DNA from: Carya illinoinensis
Lineage: Eukaryota; Streptophyta; Magnoliopsida; Fagales; Juglandaceae
Length of the DNA: 64,000 nt
Assembly: GCF_018687715.1 (NCBI RefSeq)
Contig: NC_056762.1
Location: 43,331,520-43,395,519 of the forward strand
Direction of reading: 5' to 3'
Part shown: positions 11,592 to 24,420 of the stretch, piece after piece
Layout of the letters: each line of letters starts with the position of its first letter
Numbering within the stretch: the stretch's first letter is position 1
Translations under genes and position numbers: made by a program
Notes under the pieces: generated by a model
What the model saw: only the letters and a program-made list of their open reading frames with translations
Told to the model about the DNA's origin: nothing
The model's database searches: none

Positions 11592-11950
11592 AAACTTAAA
11601 CTTACCCTTCTCCTTCTTTTCTTATTTTTTTGGTGAGTTAATGGCACAAACTTAATTTGGGTCAATAAAAAAGAAAGTTGAGCTGAAAAGGATCAATCAA
11701 GCTGGCGATTGATTTTGTATTGTTGGAATGGCATGCAAAATAGATTAGCCGAAGAACCAAAGCTCTAACATGCTTATAAAATTAAGATGCCTCTAAACAA
11801 ATATTGGATTTGCAAAAAAAAAGTTTAAAAGGAAGCTAGAGGGAGGCTAGGAAAAAGAGAGATTCTGAGAGAACGTACAGATGTTGAGAGTACAAGATGG
11901 AGAAACGCAAGTGTTGAGAATGCATGCATTTGGAATCATGTGAAGGGCCT

Positions 11951-11959
11951 TATTTATAG
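11951..11959 (-). promoter_or_regulatory. Candidate TATA box of the KCS gene
   Basis: On the minus strand the sequence reads ctataaata, about 360 bp before the start codon. It is the best TATA match upstream and implies a 5' leader of roughly 330 bp. Inference from motif and position only. Confidence 0.4.
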
Positions 11960-12640
11960 CCTTTTTTAGAGCCTTCATGATACGCTGCTGTCCATAACCC
12001 CGGAGTACTAGTACTACTACTGGCTAGCGCCCTTTCTCGGCCATATTGTTTTCGGAGCTGCTACAGTCACCGAAACTTTTTACAGAAGTTTTATACCGGC
12101 TGACATGTCCCACAACGTGCCATGTCACGGGAATTAAAACAAAAAAAACAAAAACAAAAAAGAAAGCAAACCCAGCCATCGTCACCCTCCCCACATTGCT
12201 AATATTGCTACAGGTGCCTCTCCCACCTTCCTCCTCCAGTCCTCACTAGCATATATATCTCTATTTGCGGCACCACCCTGTGTGTCTAGACCTTGCCTCC
12301 CGCCGGTCTTGCTTTTCCCTCCTTTCAAACGGTAGTTTTTCTTCCATATTCTTCTCTATTTTTACTTAAATGTTAGTGTATTTATCTACAAATATTAGGA
12401 AAAATGAAGTGTTCAAAAAACATAAAATCTGTTTGGAAACACAAACTCACCAAAAAATAAATAAGAAAAAGGAACAATTTTCTCATTGTTAACAATGGCC
12501 TGTTAAGCTTCTTTACTTTATTTCACAACATGTCGTTCACATTGTCACTTGACTTTAAAAAGATAAAGTCTCCGAGTTGAGCTTTGAACACTTTCACCGG
12601 TCCCAAAAAAGCAGTTTTTGTGAAGTAAACGAATGGGAAT
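11960..12640. other. Intergenic DNA upstream of KCS
   Basis: Mixed composition with CT-rich patches near 12180-12360. No gene was recognised. Confidence 0.5.
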
Positions 12641-12689
12641 TTGACCATTTCACCGTTTTTCATTCTCACCAGAAAGTAAAAACGAATGG

Positions 12690-12845
12690 GAGATTTTCGG
12701 GTTCTTAGGTGGGGATGACGGAGATGAGGCAGATGAGGGATTTTCGATTTTTAAGATTCGTAGGTGGAGATGAGGAGATTGAAGAAAAAATTTCAGTCTC
12801 CGCAGGTGGAGACGAGGAAGACGAGGGAGATTGGAGATTTTCAGT
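12690..12845. repeat. Degenerate GA-rich tandem repeat
   Basis: Imperfect repeats around aggtggagatgagg and gagattttc occur three to four times. The open frames across it on both strands are by-products of the repeat and are not called as genes. Confidence 0.6.
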
Positions 12846-12975
12846 TTGTTATTTTTTTTTTTCAATCTACCTGATAGGGGTCAAGTCAGTCGGTGGAAAG
12901 TTTTGGCTAAAAATTTATGCGGACAGAGCATTTCCATTGTTTTCACTCTCTGATATGTCCCCTTCGTTAAAATAA

Positions 12976-14920
12976 TTACTTCTACGTGATATTGACAATT
13001 CAACCATCCTTCCTGGTCTACAGTGTGTAATCATGGCCCAGAAGTCTTCAGTACTACTTAATTATTCCGGAACGGCCAACCAGAAACCATGCCTGCAAAA
13101 GCATGAAACGCATTCCGGCCATTCCCTCCTCTTGAATTTAAATCCACGTGTTCTGTCCCCCCAACTCCAAATTGTGAGTCGTGACCATCGCGTGTTGCAC
13201 CACTCCGCACAATCAATGAAATTGACCTCAAGATTTCTTTTAAAAATTAGAATATCTGTCGTGCGTGCATGAGGATGTTAATATATATATCCTAGCTTCC
13301 TACTCATAACTACGTACAGATACATGAGTTATTCTGACTGAAAATTAAGTGGATTATTAGATCTCATATATATATATATATATAGAGATGGTTGAATATA
13401 TATGTGCAATTTAATAAAACAATTTTCTTATATGTAATTACTTTTACATATTCTTTACACACTATACTAATTTAGCAAAACTTAGTATTAATTATTTTAT
13501 ATTAAAAAAAATATGCAACCAATCACATAATTAACAAAGTACATAATGAATATGTAAAAATAATTACAGATAAAATTTTTGTTAGTAAAAAGAGAGAAGC
13601 GGTATTTGAAGGTTTTTTTTATCACACACCATTCATATGATATAACTAATTTGATTTATAAGATTTAATTTTAAAATTTAAATTATATCATGTGAATGAT
13701 GTGTAGTGTAAAAGTTATTAAATAAAATGTACGAAATGTTTATTCAAAATAATAGTAATATATATTATCTAAATTAACGTGTAATACATAAAAACAAATT
13801 AAGTACAATGGTGAACGACGACGTAGTCACGTATGGACGTACGTAAACCCACGTAGTTTTTGCTTCGACTATATATTAATTAATCTATGTATTTTTTTAA
13901 GTTTTTCCTCTTAACCAAATTTGTTTTACAATATCAAAATAGTCGATCGATCCTTCTGTCCAAAATTAAAGAGAGACCAACGGGTGATTTGTAGGCGTTT
14001 CTCCTATTGATTAAAGAGAAATAATAGTGTCGTATAATTATTTAAAAAAATAAATATATAGAGAATTATATAAAAAATATTAATTTTTTGATAATAAAAT
14101 TTATTTTTTTAAAAACGATTATACGATATTAATATATTTTATAAATTTTGTATATTTATATATTTATATATTTTATAAATATATGTAACATTATTTTTTA
14201 TTAAACTAATTTTTATTGATAATATTGTTTTAGATTGTAGCTTTCGTTTAAAAGGCAAAAAAGAAAACAAAGTAGGAATTCTTTCAATCACTATTGACGT
14301 CCCCTTTGGGTCTTGACTGCAAAACTTGACTGGAAAGGAGATCCTCGAGGATCGAGCTGTTGCATCATAGTTAGCTAGCTATGTACGTGCTTGGTCCTGC
14401 TGATCTGAATGCAAACGTACCACCGACCACCATTACTATTGTTCTGCACCATAGCTACTAATCTGCACCGTAGCTATTGCTCTGATCTCGATCTGCGCCC
14501 TCCTAGCCCACCCATGGCTTCTTTGCGGCCCGTACAATATATATATATATATATATGTGTGTGTGTAACGAAATGATCCCACTGGCCTGGCATCTTCTAT
14601 TCTTGTTCTAATTTTACTCTTGCTTTAGGGTTTATGCGTTTAGATCTGCAGACTGCTTGTATACCACATGCGGCGTACGTACTTATGCATGCATGGTACT
14701 CCATCCACTTAATTTTGTCGTCGTCTTTGAATCGAATTGTAAGAATATGTAATTTTGTGTCTTGTTTCCAATTTTAGGGTGAAGAGAGATAAATGCACAC
14801 ATATATATAAGTTTCTCTAACATTTATATATTGTCGTGTAATGATCTTTAATTCGGGTAATATTAAATATTAAATAAATATTGCGTGCCTATTTTATGTT
14901 TTTATTTTTTGGTACTCTTA
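12976..14920. other. Intergenic AT-rich DNA
   Basis: Contains (AT)n runs near 13370 and 14536 and no coding signal. The short frame at 13033-13272 has no recognisable motif. Confidence 0.5.
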
Positions 14921-14921
14921 C

Positions 14922-15163
14922 GGCCAGATTTGGCTAGCAAAATGAGATAAAACTATCTCATATGGTGATATAAGGAAGAGGAGTTTTACCTATCTAAATA
15001 TATTATATCTCATATCTAAATTTTAAAAATATCCACTTAAATAAATAGTAATAAACAGTAAAAACTATTTCACTATTATTTTATCTCATCTTAACTCAAA
15101 AATTTTACTACTATTTAAAATATTTTATCTCATCTTATTTAAATTGCATAACCAAATAGAGCT
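14922..15163. mobile_element. MITE-like element with 'TTTGG' terminal inverted repeats
   Basis: The left end agatttggctagcaaaatgag is partly complementary to the right end cataaccaaatagagc. The interior is AT-rich and rich in atctcat/tctcatct motifs. Non-coding. Confidence 0.5.
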
Positions 15164-15271
15164 TTAAAAATTGGACAATAATTTTAAAAGATATTGATTA
15201 GAATTGTAATATAAATATTTGATTCATTCTTGGTTCAATTGAAGGAGGGACGTTCGATGACGAAGATTTAA

Positions 15272-15431
15272 GCCTCGTTTAGATGGTAAATGTGTTTTAT
15301 CTTATTTTATTTTATCATTATAATATTTTTAAATTCTCACATAATATATAATAAATAATTTAATATTTTTAAATCTCAAAATAATAATAATATTTTAATA
15401 ATATTTTTTTTAATTTTCATCTGAAATGGTC
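15272..15431. mobile_element. Short MITE-like element of the same general type
   Basis: The left end gcctcgtttagatg is inversely related to the right end catctgaaatggtc. The interior is ttttatcttattttatttta-type AT-rich sequence. Confidence 0.5.
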
Positions 15432-18400
15432 TCTTCTGGTTTCATTATCCAAGCCACCCCTAACATATACATGATCTGAAATGTCCTGATGATCAACGAC
15501 ATCGATCATGAGCTGGCCAACCTCGGCCAGTATATATATATATGGAAAGGACGTTAATTACTAGAAAATCTATATGCATGTTCTGAACATTAATGAACAC
15601 GACTAGAAGAAGCAAACAGTACTTGTACAATAATCAAGGCACACTATCCTCACCTTAGGTATTATTCAACAATGTTGGAACTCAGGAAAGAAAAAGATGG
15701 CATGCATGCCGTAGTTTTAATGATCAAGCACAATCACCCAACTACTTAACAACCACTATCTATATATACAGAAAACACTCGTACCATATCTGATTAATTC
15801 TTGCAGTTATGAACAGTCAAAACTATACACTTGTCATTGGATAAACATGCATGCATGGTCCTTATTCTCATATCAATGCATGCACCTCGATCTACGTAAT
15901 GTTCGGTTACCGGTCCATTCAAGAGAGAAAACGTACTACTCGTGTAAAATCAATTAGAAATAAGTAGCTAGACCCAATAAAATTGTTTATAGCGTTGAAC
16001 ATGTTATTCTAGAGTAAACCAGCAATGGCTCCAGCTAGCTAGTACTAGGCGACGGTGTTGATATTTAGTACTTGTACCTTATCATTATGTCGCAACTCAT
16101 CAACCGTTCACATTTACTACTCCATGCTAACTTTAGCTGCCACTTTCATTTATTAACCCATGCATGTACGATCGATCGATATTTGCTGAGTAAAAAATTA
16201 GAAGAGGAAAAGGAAGGAACAGCGACTGATGATGAATATATATATGTATATATACACGGGAGTAATGTGCAAAACATATTTATTTAATTTTATTAAATAA
16301 TTATTTATAAAAAATAATATATATTTTATAAAAATAATTAATTTCACTTAATAATTTAAGACATATTAGAGAAAATAAAAAATTAGTTTGAAATATCATA
16401 TAATCTAATACATATTTATAACATCTATAATTTTAACAAAGATGCATACAAAAAATTTAATAAAAGTCCAATACAAACAGTAATTCAAAATATGTGTCAT
16501 TTGATATTTGTATTATAACCCATCAATTTGTGTCATCCTGAAGAGGATCAATAGAGAATATATAGAAATTCTTACGTTTATGTTGGTTGAGTTGATCAGG
16601 GTCAACATAAAGTTAAATCATCCATTATTTTTATAAAATTTATGCTATAAAATTTTCTATATATAGCATATATATAAATGATAAAATATATTTTGAAATT
16701 GTTTGTCAAATTTACTCTATCTTGATTAGCTCAAGGATCACGACCTTTGTCACGTGCCCATCATAGCAAGTCCATGTGTAGAATATGACTTAGTGAAAGC
16801 TACGTCATACTAATATTAAAAATAAATAAATTAATTAATTAAAAAAAACTTTGATTAAACACATTTGTATTTTATGGAATTTTTAAATTTGAAATACTCA
16901 ATAATATAAGTTAAGGAAACGTATAATACATGTGTATTTTACTTAGGGATTCACATCTTATGCACCTAATACATGTGTATATGTTAAGGAGAAAGAGAAA
17001 AATATAATAACTAATCTTTAATTACTTATTATATAAACTATTCATTATTGTAATTAATAAATTATTTTATAAAATAAATTCAGAATATATATTTGTATTG
17101 TTATTATTCTCGGCTTTAAACTAACATTAAATAAATAAAAATCATGTAACTTTTTAATATAAAAATTATGATCTATATAAAATTTATATGTCTTTTATTA
17201 AAAATTTGTGTACGTTTATTAATCACTCATGACTCTCCAGACAAAGTGGTTCACCCAGCCATCCATATATATTTAGATACCCTATCTTTACTAGCATCTT
17301 GAGCCCCGCTACATACATGCAACTTGTGCACTCAAAATGTGCACGAATCTGGTGTCATTATTATTTATTTTTTATTTTTCAAAAGAAAAACAATGAAGAT
17401 GAAAAATAAAACTCCGGCCTCCGGCATAAATCTAAATCCCTTTTTTACCTTTCTAGAAAGAATTACTCATCTGCTACTCATGACTTCATTTTTTATTTTA
17501 TTTCTTCTTAATCTACCTTGTCCCCTTATTTCAACCTTTCTACTCTTTCAGAAAGAATTACCATCTCTCCTTCCCTTATAGAGTTCATCCCTGAGAGAAA
17601 ACATGCCCAAAGATTAAACTTGAGTCATCCCCTCCAACGAAAAGCCACCGTAAACGGTGCCAACGGGTGTATTCTCACACACAAATTCTCTTTCTCACTC
17701 TCTCTCTCTCTTGAAGATAGTTAAGGAGGGATGCATATTGCCTCCTACCGATTGGAAATTTTCTTTTGGAGCAAAAGGAACCAAAGAAAGATGAAAGAGA
17801 AATTTTCAAAGACTTCTTACATTTCTTTTTTAATCAAGGTCGTGGAAGATGAGAAAAAGAAAAAAAAAATCCACGTGAGTGCCATTGGGAAGTTAGGTTT
17901 TTCTTGAATCTTAGAGCAAACTTTGGCGATCTTGTGCTTAAGTTTCTAGACAGTGAATGAGTCATCTATTTTATTCAAGGGCATGAAAAATAGAATGGAA
18001 AAAAAGAAATTAAAAAAAATATGGGAAATAAGAGATTTGGGAGAGGGGAGACAGAGGGGTGATTGAAAAGAAAAATTCTAAATATAAGTACATACACCAC
18101 ACATCATTTCTTTTTTTAATTTTTTTCTTTTATCAAATGTTTGGCATATGCATAATAAATAGAAAAAATGAATTAGTTTAAAAAGAATAAATTTAAAAAA
18201 AATTTAAAAAAATAAAAAAATATCAAGTGTGTAGTGTATAGGACTTATGAGTATAATGTTCAATCAAAAATAGATCTGGAAAGTCTATACTTTCTTCTTC
18301 TTTGTGTTTTTTTTTAATATAAAAAAATTGACTGCAACAGGCCACTTCTACTTCGTATGCGAATTGGTCCCCAAAACGTAGTGTAACTTTTTTCATCTTG

Positions 18401-19125
18401 AAATACTCTACATGTAACTTTTCATCTTATATCATTGAATGTCATTTATGTATTCATTCCATACGCTAGTTACATTCACAAAAATTTAAACAAACAGTGT
18501 TAATTTTAATAGAAAAATATAAAAAATCTTTAAAACAAGATTTTCCGTTACATACACATTTTTTATATATAAAGATATATACATATTTAGGGAATGGTTC
18601 CGGGTGCATTATCCTTAAGATACATTTGACATAATGATTTAAATAAAATAAAAAATAAAAAAATAGTAATTTATTTATTTAAAAAAAATACAAAGTTAAA
18701 AAAGACAAAAAATAAGATAAAAAAATTAAATTTCAACAAAATATGAGTATTAGTCTGTATCCATATTAGATTATCTATTTACTCTCTATATAAAAATAAA
18801 ATATTATTATTTAATAATTTTCTTAATTTTTATTTTTATCACATTTTATAGTTCTACAAATTAAAATATTAATAATAATTATACTCTTATTAAATTAAAA
18901 ATTAATATTATATATTAAGCATTTTAAGTATTTTATTAGTTAAATTTACTTAAAGTTAAATTTTACAATGAGAATGCTTTAAAGCGTTTCTGTTTAAAAG
19001 AATAAAGTCATTTTAATTTTTTTTATTTAAAAAAATTGAAACAAAAAGAAAGAAAAATGAGTACTCTGTTTGAATAAAAAGGATATGAAAAAAATATCAA
19101 TTCATGTGCGCCGCAGGGCTATTAA
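15432..19125. other. Gene desert
   Basis: AT-rich intergenic DNA with small (AT)n runs and a CT-rich patch near 17690. The open frames at 16072-16287 and 17324-17724 are short, low-complexity and without motif support. No RNA gene was identified. Confidence 0.55.
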
Positions 19126-19288
19126 GGATCTTTTTAGAAAAACAAGATCTTTCATTAAATTCTACAAGGGAGTTACATGTCAAATGGTTAAAGATTTTAA
19201 AAACCTTTTGGTAAAACATGATCTTTCATTAAATTCTATAATAGAGCTACATGCCAAATGGACAAGGGTTTTAATAGCCTTTTGGTAA
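19126..19288. repeat. Two-copy tandem repeat, 74-bp period
   Basis: The block gatctttcattaaattcta... up to ccttttggtaaaa occurs at 19146 and again at 19220 with about 15% divergence. The 72-codon open frame over it is a consequence of the repeat. Confidence 0.8.
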
Positions 19289-19639
19289 AATAGGACTAAA
19301 CATAAAAACAATAAAATTTAATGAAAAAATAACAAAAATTACTATTTACAGTTAAATAACCACTTATTATAATTAGATAAATATTAGATAATTCTCATCG
19401 TATGATTATTAGTTTTGGGTTAATTTAGATGCAAAGTGGTCTCCTTTTATTGAAAGCATGCATGGAGCAATATCAACCACGCAACTAATTTATATATATA
19501 TATATATATATATAGTATATAACGGGAAGAGTGTTGGTACTACTAAGCAAAAGATCATAAAATACACCAAAAAAAAAAAAACATAAAAGATGTCAATATT
19601 ATATATCCATGTAGTAGGTCGTAACTATAAAAAAAAATG

Positions 19640-19744
19640 AACATTTATGATGAATTATATGCAACGAGAATGAGTATTTGTTAATAAAACATAATCAATA
19701 TGACATAAAATAACTTACCACAGCTAAGAAATATTTTTGTAGTG
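19640..19744. mobile_element. Possible right end of a CACTA-type element (second copy)
   Basis: Shares gacataaaata and the terminal tttttgtagtg with the segment ending at 9205. The left end is uncertain. Confidence 0.35.
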
Positions 19745-20235
19745 TGTCCATAATTAATTATACGTGTCTAAATATTGTCCTTCCTAGTACTGGTTTCTAT
19801 ATGTGGACTCTGTCTTAACTACGTGCATGCACACCCTAACTTATTTGGAAGAGAAACGCTTCAGAAAGGTCGGGCTTCTAATAGGGGAAGAGCAAACCTC
19901 CATTCAGACATTGACACTAGGAAAAAACACAAGAAGCTCCCTAGTCTTCACTAAACAGAATCACAATAGGCAAGACGTTGCACCGCCAGGTCCGTCTCTT
20001 TGCACCGTCGCCCAAGACGAAGACGTTGCCTACCTCCAGTCACCGAACACAGAAAATATAAAGAAAAATCGAAGTAAGCAAAGTCTGAAGATTTTTAGAA
20101 ACCAGATGAAGAAAATATGAAACAAAACACCTTCCTGGCGAATCCAAATAGCACCCTGCAATCTCAGTTTTTCCATACCAAAAAAAAAAAAAAAACCCTT
20201 TTACATACAAAAATACAGAAATAAATTACCAAAAT

Positions 20236-20436
20236 CTGGTCATCAGATAAGAAAATATGCACTCTTTTCTTATATTTGATCCAACTACATCCAGGTTTCT
20301 TTCTCATTCCTCTTCTTAATTGGGCTACATCCTTCCATTTCCCTAGTGCAACATTAATATTTGCCAACAATTAGATGTAGCTTGCCAGGTTCTGGGGTTC
20401 TAATTCCATAAATGTCTCAACGAAAACTAAGGGAGG
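20236..20436 (-). pseudogene. Pentatricopeptide-repeat (PLS-type) protein, C-terminal E-motif fragment
   Basis: On the minus strand a frame reads FMELEPQNLASYI, then a stop codon (TAA at about 20371), then LLANINVALGKWKDVAQLR, then KKPGCSWIKYKKRVHIFLSDD. These are the characteristic E/E+ motifs at the C-terminus of plant organellar PPR editing factors (typically ELEPxNxxxYVLLxNIYA, then KxPGxSWIE, then VHxFxxxD). Only about 65 residues survive. There is no PPR repeat upstream, and GA-rich DNA follows beyond 20440. It is a broken fragment, not a gene. Confidence 0.8.
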
Positions 20437-20439
20437 CAT

Positions 20440-20740
20440 GAGGCTTCGAGGGAGAAATGAGGCTTCAGTGGGAAGAAACGCAGAGGGAGGGCAAACGAGA
20501 CTGGGGGAAGGGAGGGAGAGTTCGAAGGAAGAGAGGGGAGGGCTATGGGTGAGGGGGTTCGTTGGGAGGGTGGTTCGAATCACTAGGGGGATCGCGCGCG
20601 GGGGTTCGCATCAGGGGGTAGGGAATGCCGGTGCAAGGTGGTGGGGGGAGATCGATGTCGTTATGAGGGTGGAGCAGAACAAGAGAGAGAGAGAGAGAGA
20701 TTTCTGTTATGGTATGTGGTGCGGTTTTACTGTGATGATA
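20440..20740. repeat. G/GA-rich low-complexity block ending in (GA)n
   Basis: Strongly purine-biased on the + strand, with gagaga at about 20682-20700. The overlapping ORFs on both strands reflect composition. Confidence 0.6.
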
Positions 20741-20744
20741 GACC

Positions 20745-23700
20745 AGTTATAAGTATTTCTCTGTCTGGAATCTCAAAATTTTCAAAATTTCATTATTATA
20801 ATCAAATTTCATTTAAATATAAAATATTTTTTAATTTTTAATTTTCATCTTCTCATTATTCAAACACCTCAATATAATTTTTATAAACTTTAAAACAAAA
20901 ATAATATTCAATAACTATTTTAATTTTATAATTTTTTTATTCTTCTCTTCAAATCTAATAAAATATATTTGTTCAAATTATTACTACCATTCAAAAATTT
21001 TGAAAATATTCCAAATGTCAGATATGGTCTCATTAAGTTGATTATACAAATCACCTCATATAATCTAATTATTACAATTTTTTTAAATTTCTTTACAAAA
21101 TATAATAAATAATTTAACTTTTTAAATAAAATAAAATAAAAATTAAAAAATTAAATTCAAATAATATTTTATTTAATTTTTATTTTTTATTTTATCTAAC
21201 CTTATCTTATCATTTATATTTCAATTAGGCCTAATTGTTGTTGGCAGACGTACTTGCAGACAGATTTAATTCAAGCTGCATGTACGTACGTGGTTCTTAC
21301 TTCTTAGGACAAATATTCCTGTTTAATTCATCCTTTGACCAATTATGATTTGTGCAATTAATTACAATACTTATGCAGTTTCCCCACCCTTGCACTTCAT
21401 TCGTTAATGAGATATATCTCTGTACGAAGGCCGGCCAAGAAGCCGAATCACATGCAATAGTACTGATGGCATATATTACGCGAAACCAATTAATTTACTT
21501 ATGAAAAAATTTAATTATAAGTATATTTGTGTATTAATATTTATATTAATTTAATATAAATTTTATTAAAAATAATATTAATTTAAATTTTAAATATAAA
21601 ATAATCAGTATTGATACAGATTAATACGTGATTGTATATAATAAAACTTCTTACTTATACGATAACATACGTAAGAATATTTCACATGCAGGTGTTATTT
21701 TAAGGGTTATCTGTTAATATTACAGAGAATTTACGAGTTAATCGTCATCTCATGTAAATTACTAATATATATTAACGTTGATAAATATATAGAAATCTTT
21801 CCTGGGCCGGATGGCCTAGATCATCATCATGATGATCGAATTACTCGGCTGTTGTTGCTAGCTAGCTTTTGTGCTGCATGTCATGTCTTGAGACGAAAAG
21901 GCTGGCTTGTGGCCAGCTTGGTCATGGGGAACTCGTCGTAAATGCAATGACGTTCTTTGGGCCAGCAGTGGCGGATAATGATATGCATGGTTAAGTACTG
22001 TTTATTACCAAAAAAAAGGGCCGCGCATGCATGTATACCGTGGATCGATCGGACCACTTCGAGTGGTGCATTCTGTGGGTACTTTTTCAAATTTGAAACG
22101 TCCTTGCCTGTCATAATTGGCATGATTATATATAAAAATGCGGTTTACTATTTAATTAGGGGCCTATATATAATGCCAAATATTAATTACGAGGGCGTCA
22201 TGTATAATGTGTAGATCATCAAGTGCACCCAACTCGATGCATTGAGGCTAGCTAGAAGTTTCTGAAATTGGGTCCCGTACGTAAGTTTAAACCAACAATA
22301 TCAGAGCTAGCTAGCTTATATATATATATATATATTATATAGCACATGAGTTGGTACAACGAACCATAAATCCTGATCATGAGTTTTAATGATATGCATG
22401 CATGCAATGATATCCATTCTCAGATAAGAAAGTTGGTGTTAATTAGTCACTGCGAGAAAAAGCTTGGCCAAGGCGCACTTAATTTTAGATGGGACATGAC
22501 TGTACAATGACACGAATAAAGAGATCAGAAGACGATGAGAGGAGGAAAAGTAGTAGGCCGAAAAGTTTGACTTTCTTTTTTATAAAGGATCGAATAAAGG
22601 CGTTCAGAAAATTGTGATGTAACTGGAGAATATTTACCCATATAAATCAAGTACGTAATAGCCAGCTAGCTCACAAAAGAAACGAATCGGGTTGGCGCGC
22701 GCGCGTATGAATATTATATTTTTCCCATGTTTTGCTGATCTCCTTTCACATCACAATTTGTTTGAGTAATCGATGGAAACGACAAGATGGAAAATGTCGA
22801 TAATGGTCTGTCCATTTCGTTAATGTTAGCGTTAAGCTGCAATATATAAATTAAATAATGGCGAATTAAACATCCCACGAGGGGTTTAATTGATATGATC
22901 ATGACTAGGTAGCTTCCAATCATGCCATGATACCAAGCATTTAAATTTTCAAATCTTGTTTTCAATTTCATTTGAATTTCCTGATCTGATCATTAAACCA
23001 CGCATGCATGCATGTTCCTTTGATCTCTTCCTTAATATTACAAGCTGCATGCCAAGATGAAGAAAAATTACATAGATATAATTAGTTTTTCACTCCGATC
23101 AATTCTCAATGAGCTTCGATCAAGAAGTATATATTAAGAATTTTCAATATTTATTTTGCTTTGAATTAGTATGAGATCATGCATGCATCTCTAACGTCAG
23201 TCAGTTGTCATCTAGTAGTTATCAAACACATATCAACGACGTAGGAATTTCAAAATTTTAATAATAATAATTAATATTACTCATAAATTAGTTGACGACC
23301 AAATGAGATAATTTTGTGAACAGAACAAAGAACAGAGAAAATCATGGTACTCCCTAACACGTGCCAACATTATAAGACACATCAATATTGGAGGTTCTAT
23401 TTTTCTGTCTAGCTAGCCTACAAACATCTTAAAATGGGGATGTGACAAAGGATTAATGGCATGATAGCATATCATATGATTCAATTTTTCAAAAGTATGT
23501 GGCATGATAGCAAATGATCCATATTTCCAAAATGAAAATAATGGATTCTACCCTGCTATTAAAAAAAAATGACAAATTATTTTGAAAGTTTTCCAATTAA
23601 GAGACTTAGAGTAAATTAAATAAAATCTCCCTCGCATCATGCACGGACAAAGATCGACGTTTAACGTACCCATAAATAACAACCGACATGTATACTTTGT

Positions 23701-24120
23701 GTAACATGCAGTACCTTTTTATTGTAAAATTACCTTTTTATTTTTAACGGAATGTCAGTTTTCTCGTAAAAAATTAAAAGAGAAATTATTTAGAGTCCTG
23801 TTTTTTATATATAAAAAATTATATAAGATAAATTTATAAATTGATGTGATTTTATAAAATTTATTAGATTTATTTTATGATAAAATTTACTTTATAATTT
23901 AACATATCACATCAAATTATATTAATTTATATATATTTTTATATAATTATCTTGTGATTAAAGTATTTTTTAATTATTTAACAGTATAAATCAAACAAAC
24001 ATACAGCGTGGGTACGTACGAAAATCGAATGCATGTACAGAACAGGAGACCGGGCTTGTTAAGGTCGTTTAGTAATTTAATGCATTATATGATTTTATAA
24101 TTAAACGCCACTGCCGTTGG
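20745..24120. other. Intergenic AT-rich DNA
   Basis: 20745-21230 looks like another AT-rich MITE-like or low-complexity block ending near tatttcaattaggcc. The rest contains (AT)n runs (22319) and scattered gcatgcatgc palindromes. No gene was recognised. Confidence 0.5.
23780..23970. mobile_element. Foldback MITE, member of a family with three copies here
   Basis: The left arm aattgatgtgatttta is inversely matched by the right arm aacatatcacatcaaatta. The interior alternates short A/T blocks. Related copies lie at 53030-53215 and 62924-63110. Confidence 0.5.
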
Positions 24121-24215
24121 GTCTTCTACACCTCTCAATTCCACGCACCTCTTAAGGCTCTACCCTCTCTGCAACTACAATCGAGAGAGACATTCGGACA
24201 GACAGCTTGACAGAT

Positions 24216-24359
24216 ATGAAAATCCAGAAGAATCGGGACTGAGGGAGCCATAATCTATGCCCAGAGCTGTGAGTTTGTGAAGGAAGGGGATTACTTTGGT
24301 CTGAATCCGGGTCAACTGGGAAAGTTGACTTGGGATTTGACATGGTAGTTTTGGTTTAA
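24216..24359 (+). promoter_or_regulatory. Three short upstream ORFs before the galactosyltransferase start
   Basis: ATGs at 24216 (8 codons), 24257 (7 codons) and 24342 (5 codons) each open a tiny frame that closes before the main ATG at 24421. They matter only if transcription starts upstream of 24216, which is not shown by the sequence. Confidence 0.4.
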
Positions 24360-24420
24360 TTTAGCCTGTTTTTTGATTGAATAAAAAGAGTAGGAGTGGG
24401 AGGAGGAGGAGGAAAGCATA

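Noticed and set aside
12650..12975. Frames on both strands of the GA-rich repeat
   Set aside because: Repeat-driven low-complexity peptides.
19803..20120. 105-codon + strand frame
   Set aside because: No recognised domain, no splice-linked neighbour, and close to a PPR relic and low-complexity DNA.
22690..22710. gcgcgcgcg run as a CpG-type promoter
   Set aside because: Too short and with no gene nearby.
13600..24100. Conserved microRNA precursors
   Set aside because: I scanned for remembered mature sequences of common families (156, 159, 160, 164, 166, 167, 171, 172, 396, 399) and found none; this is a by-eye check only.
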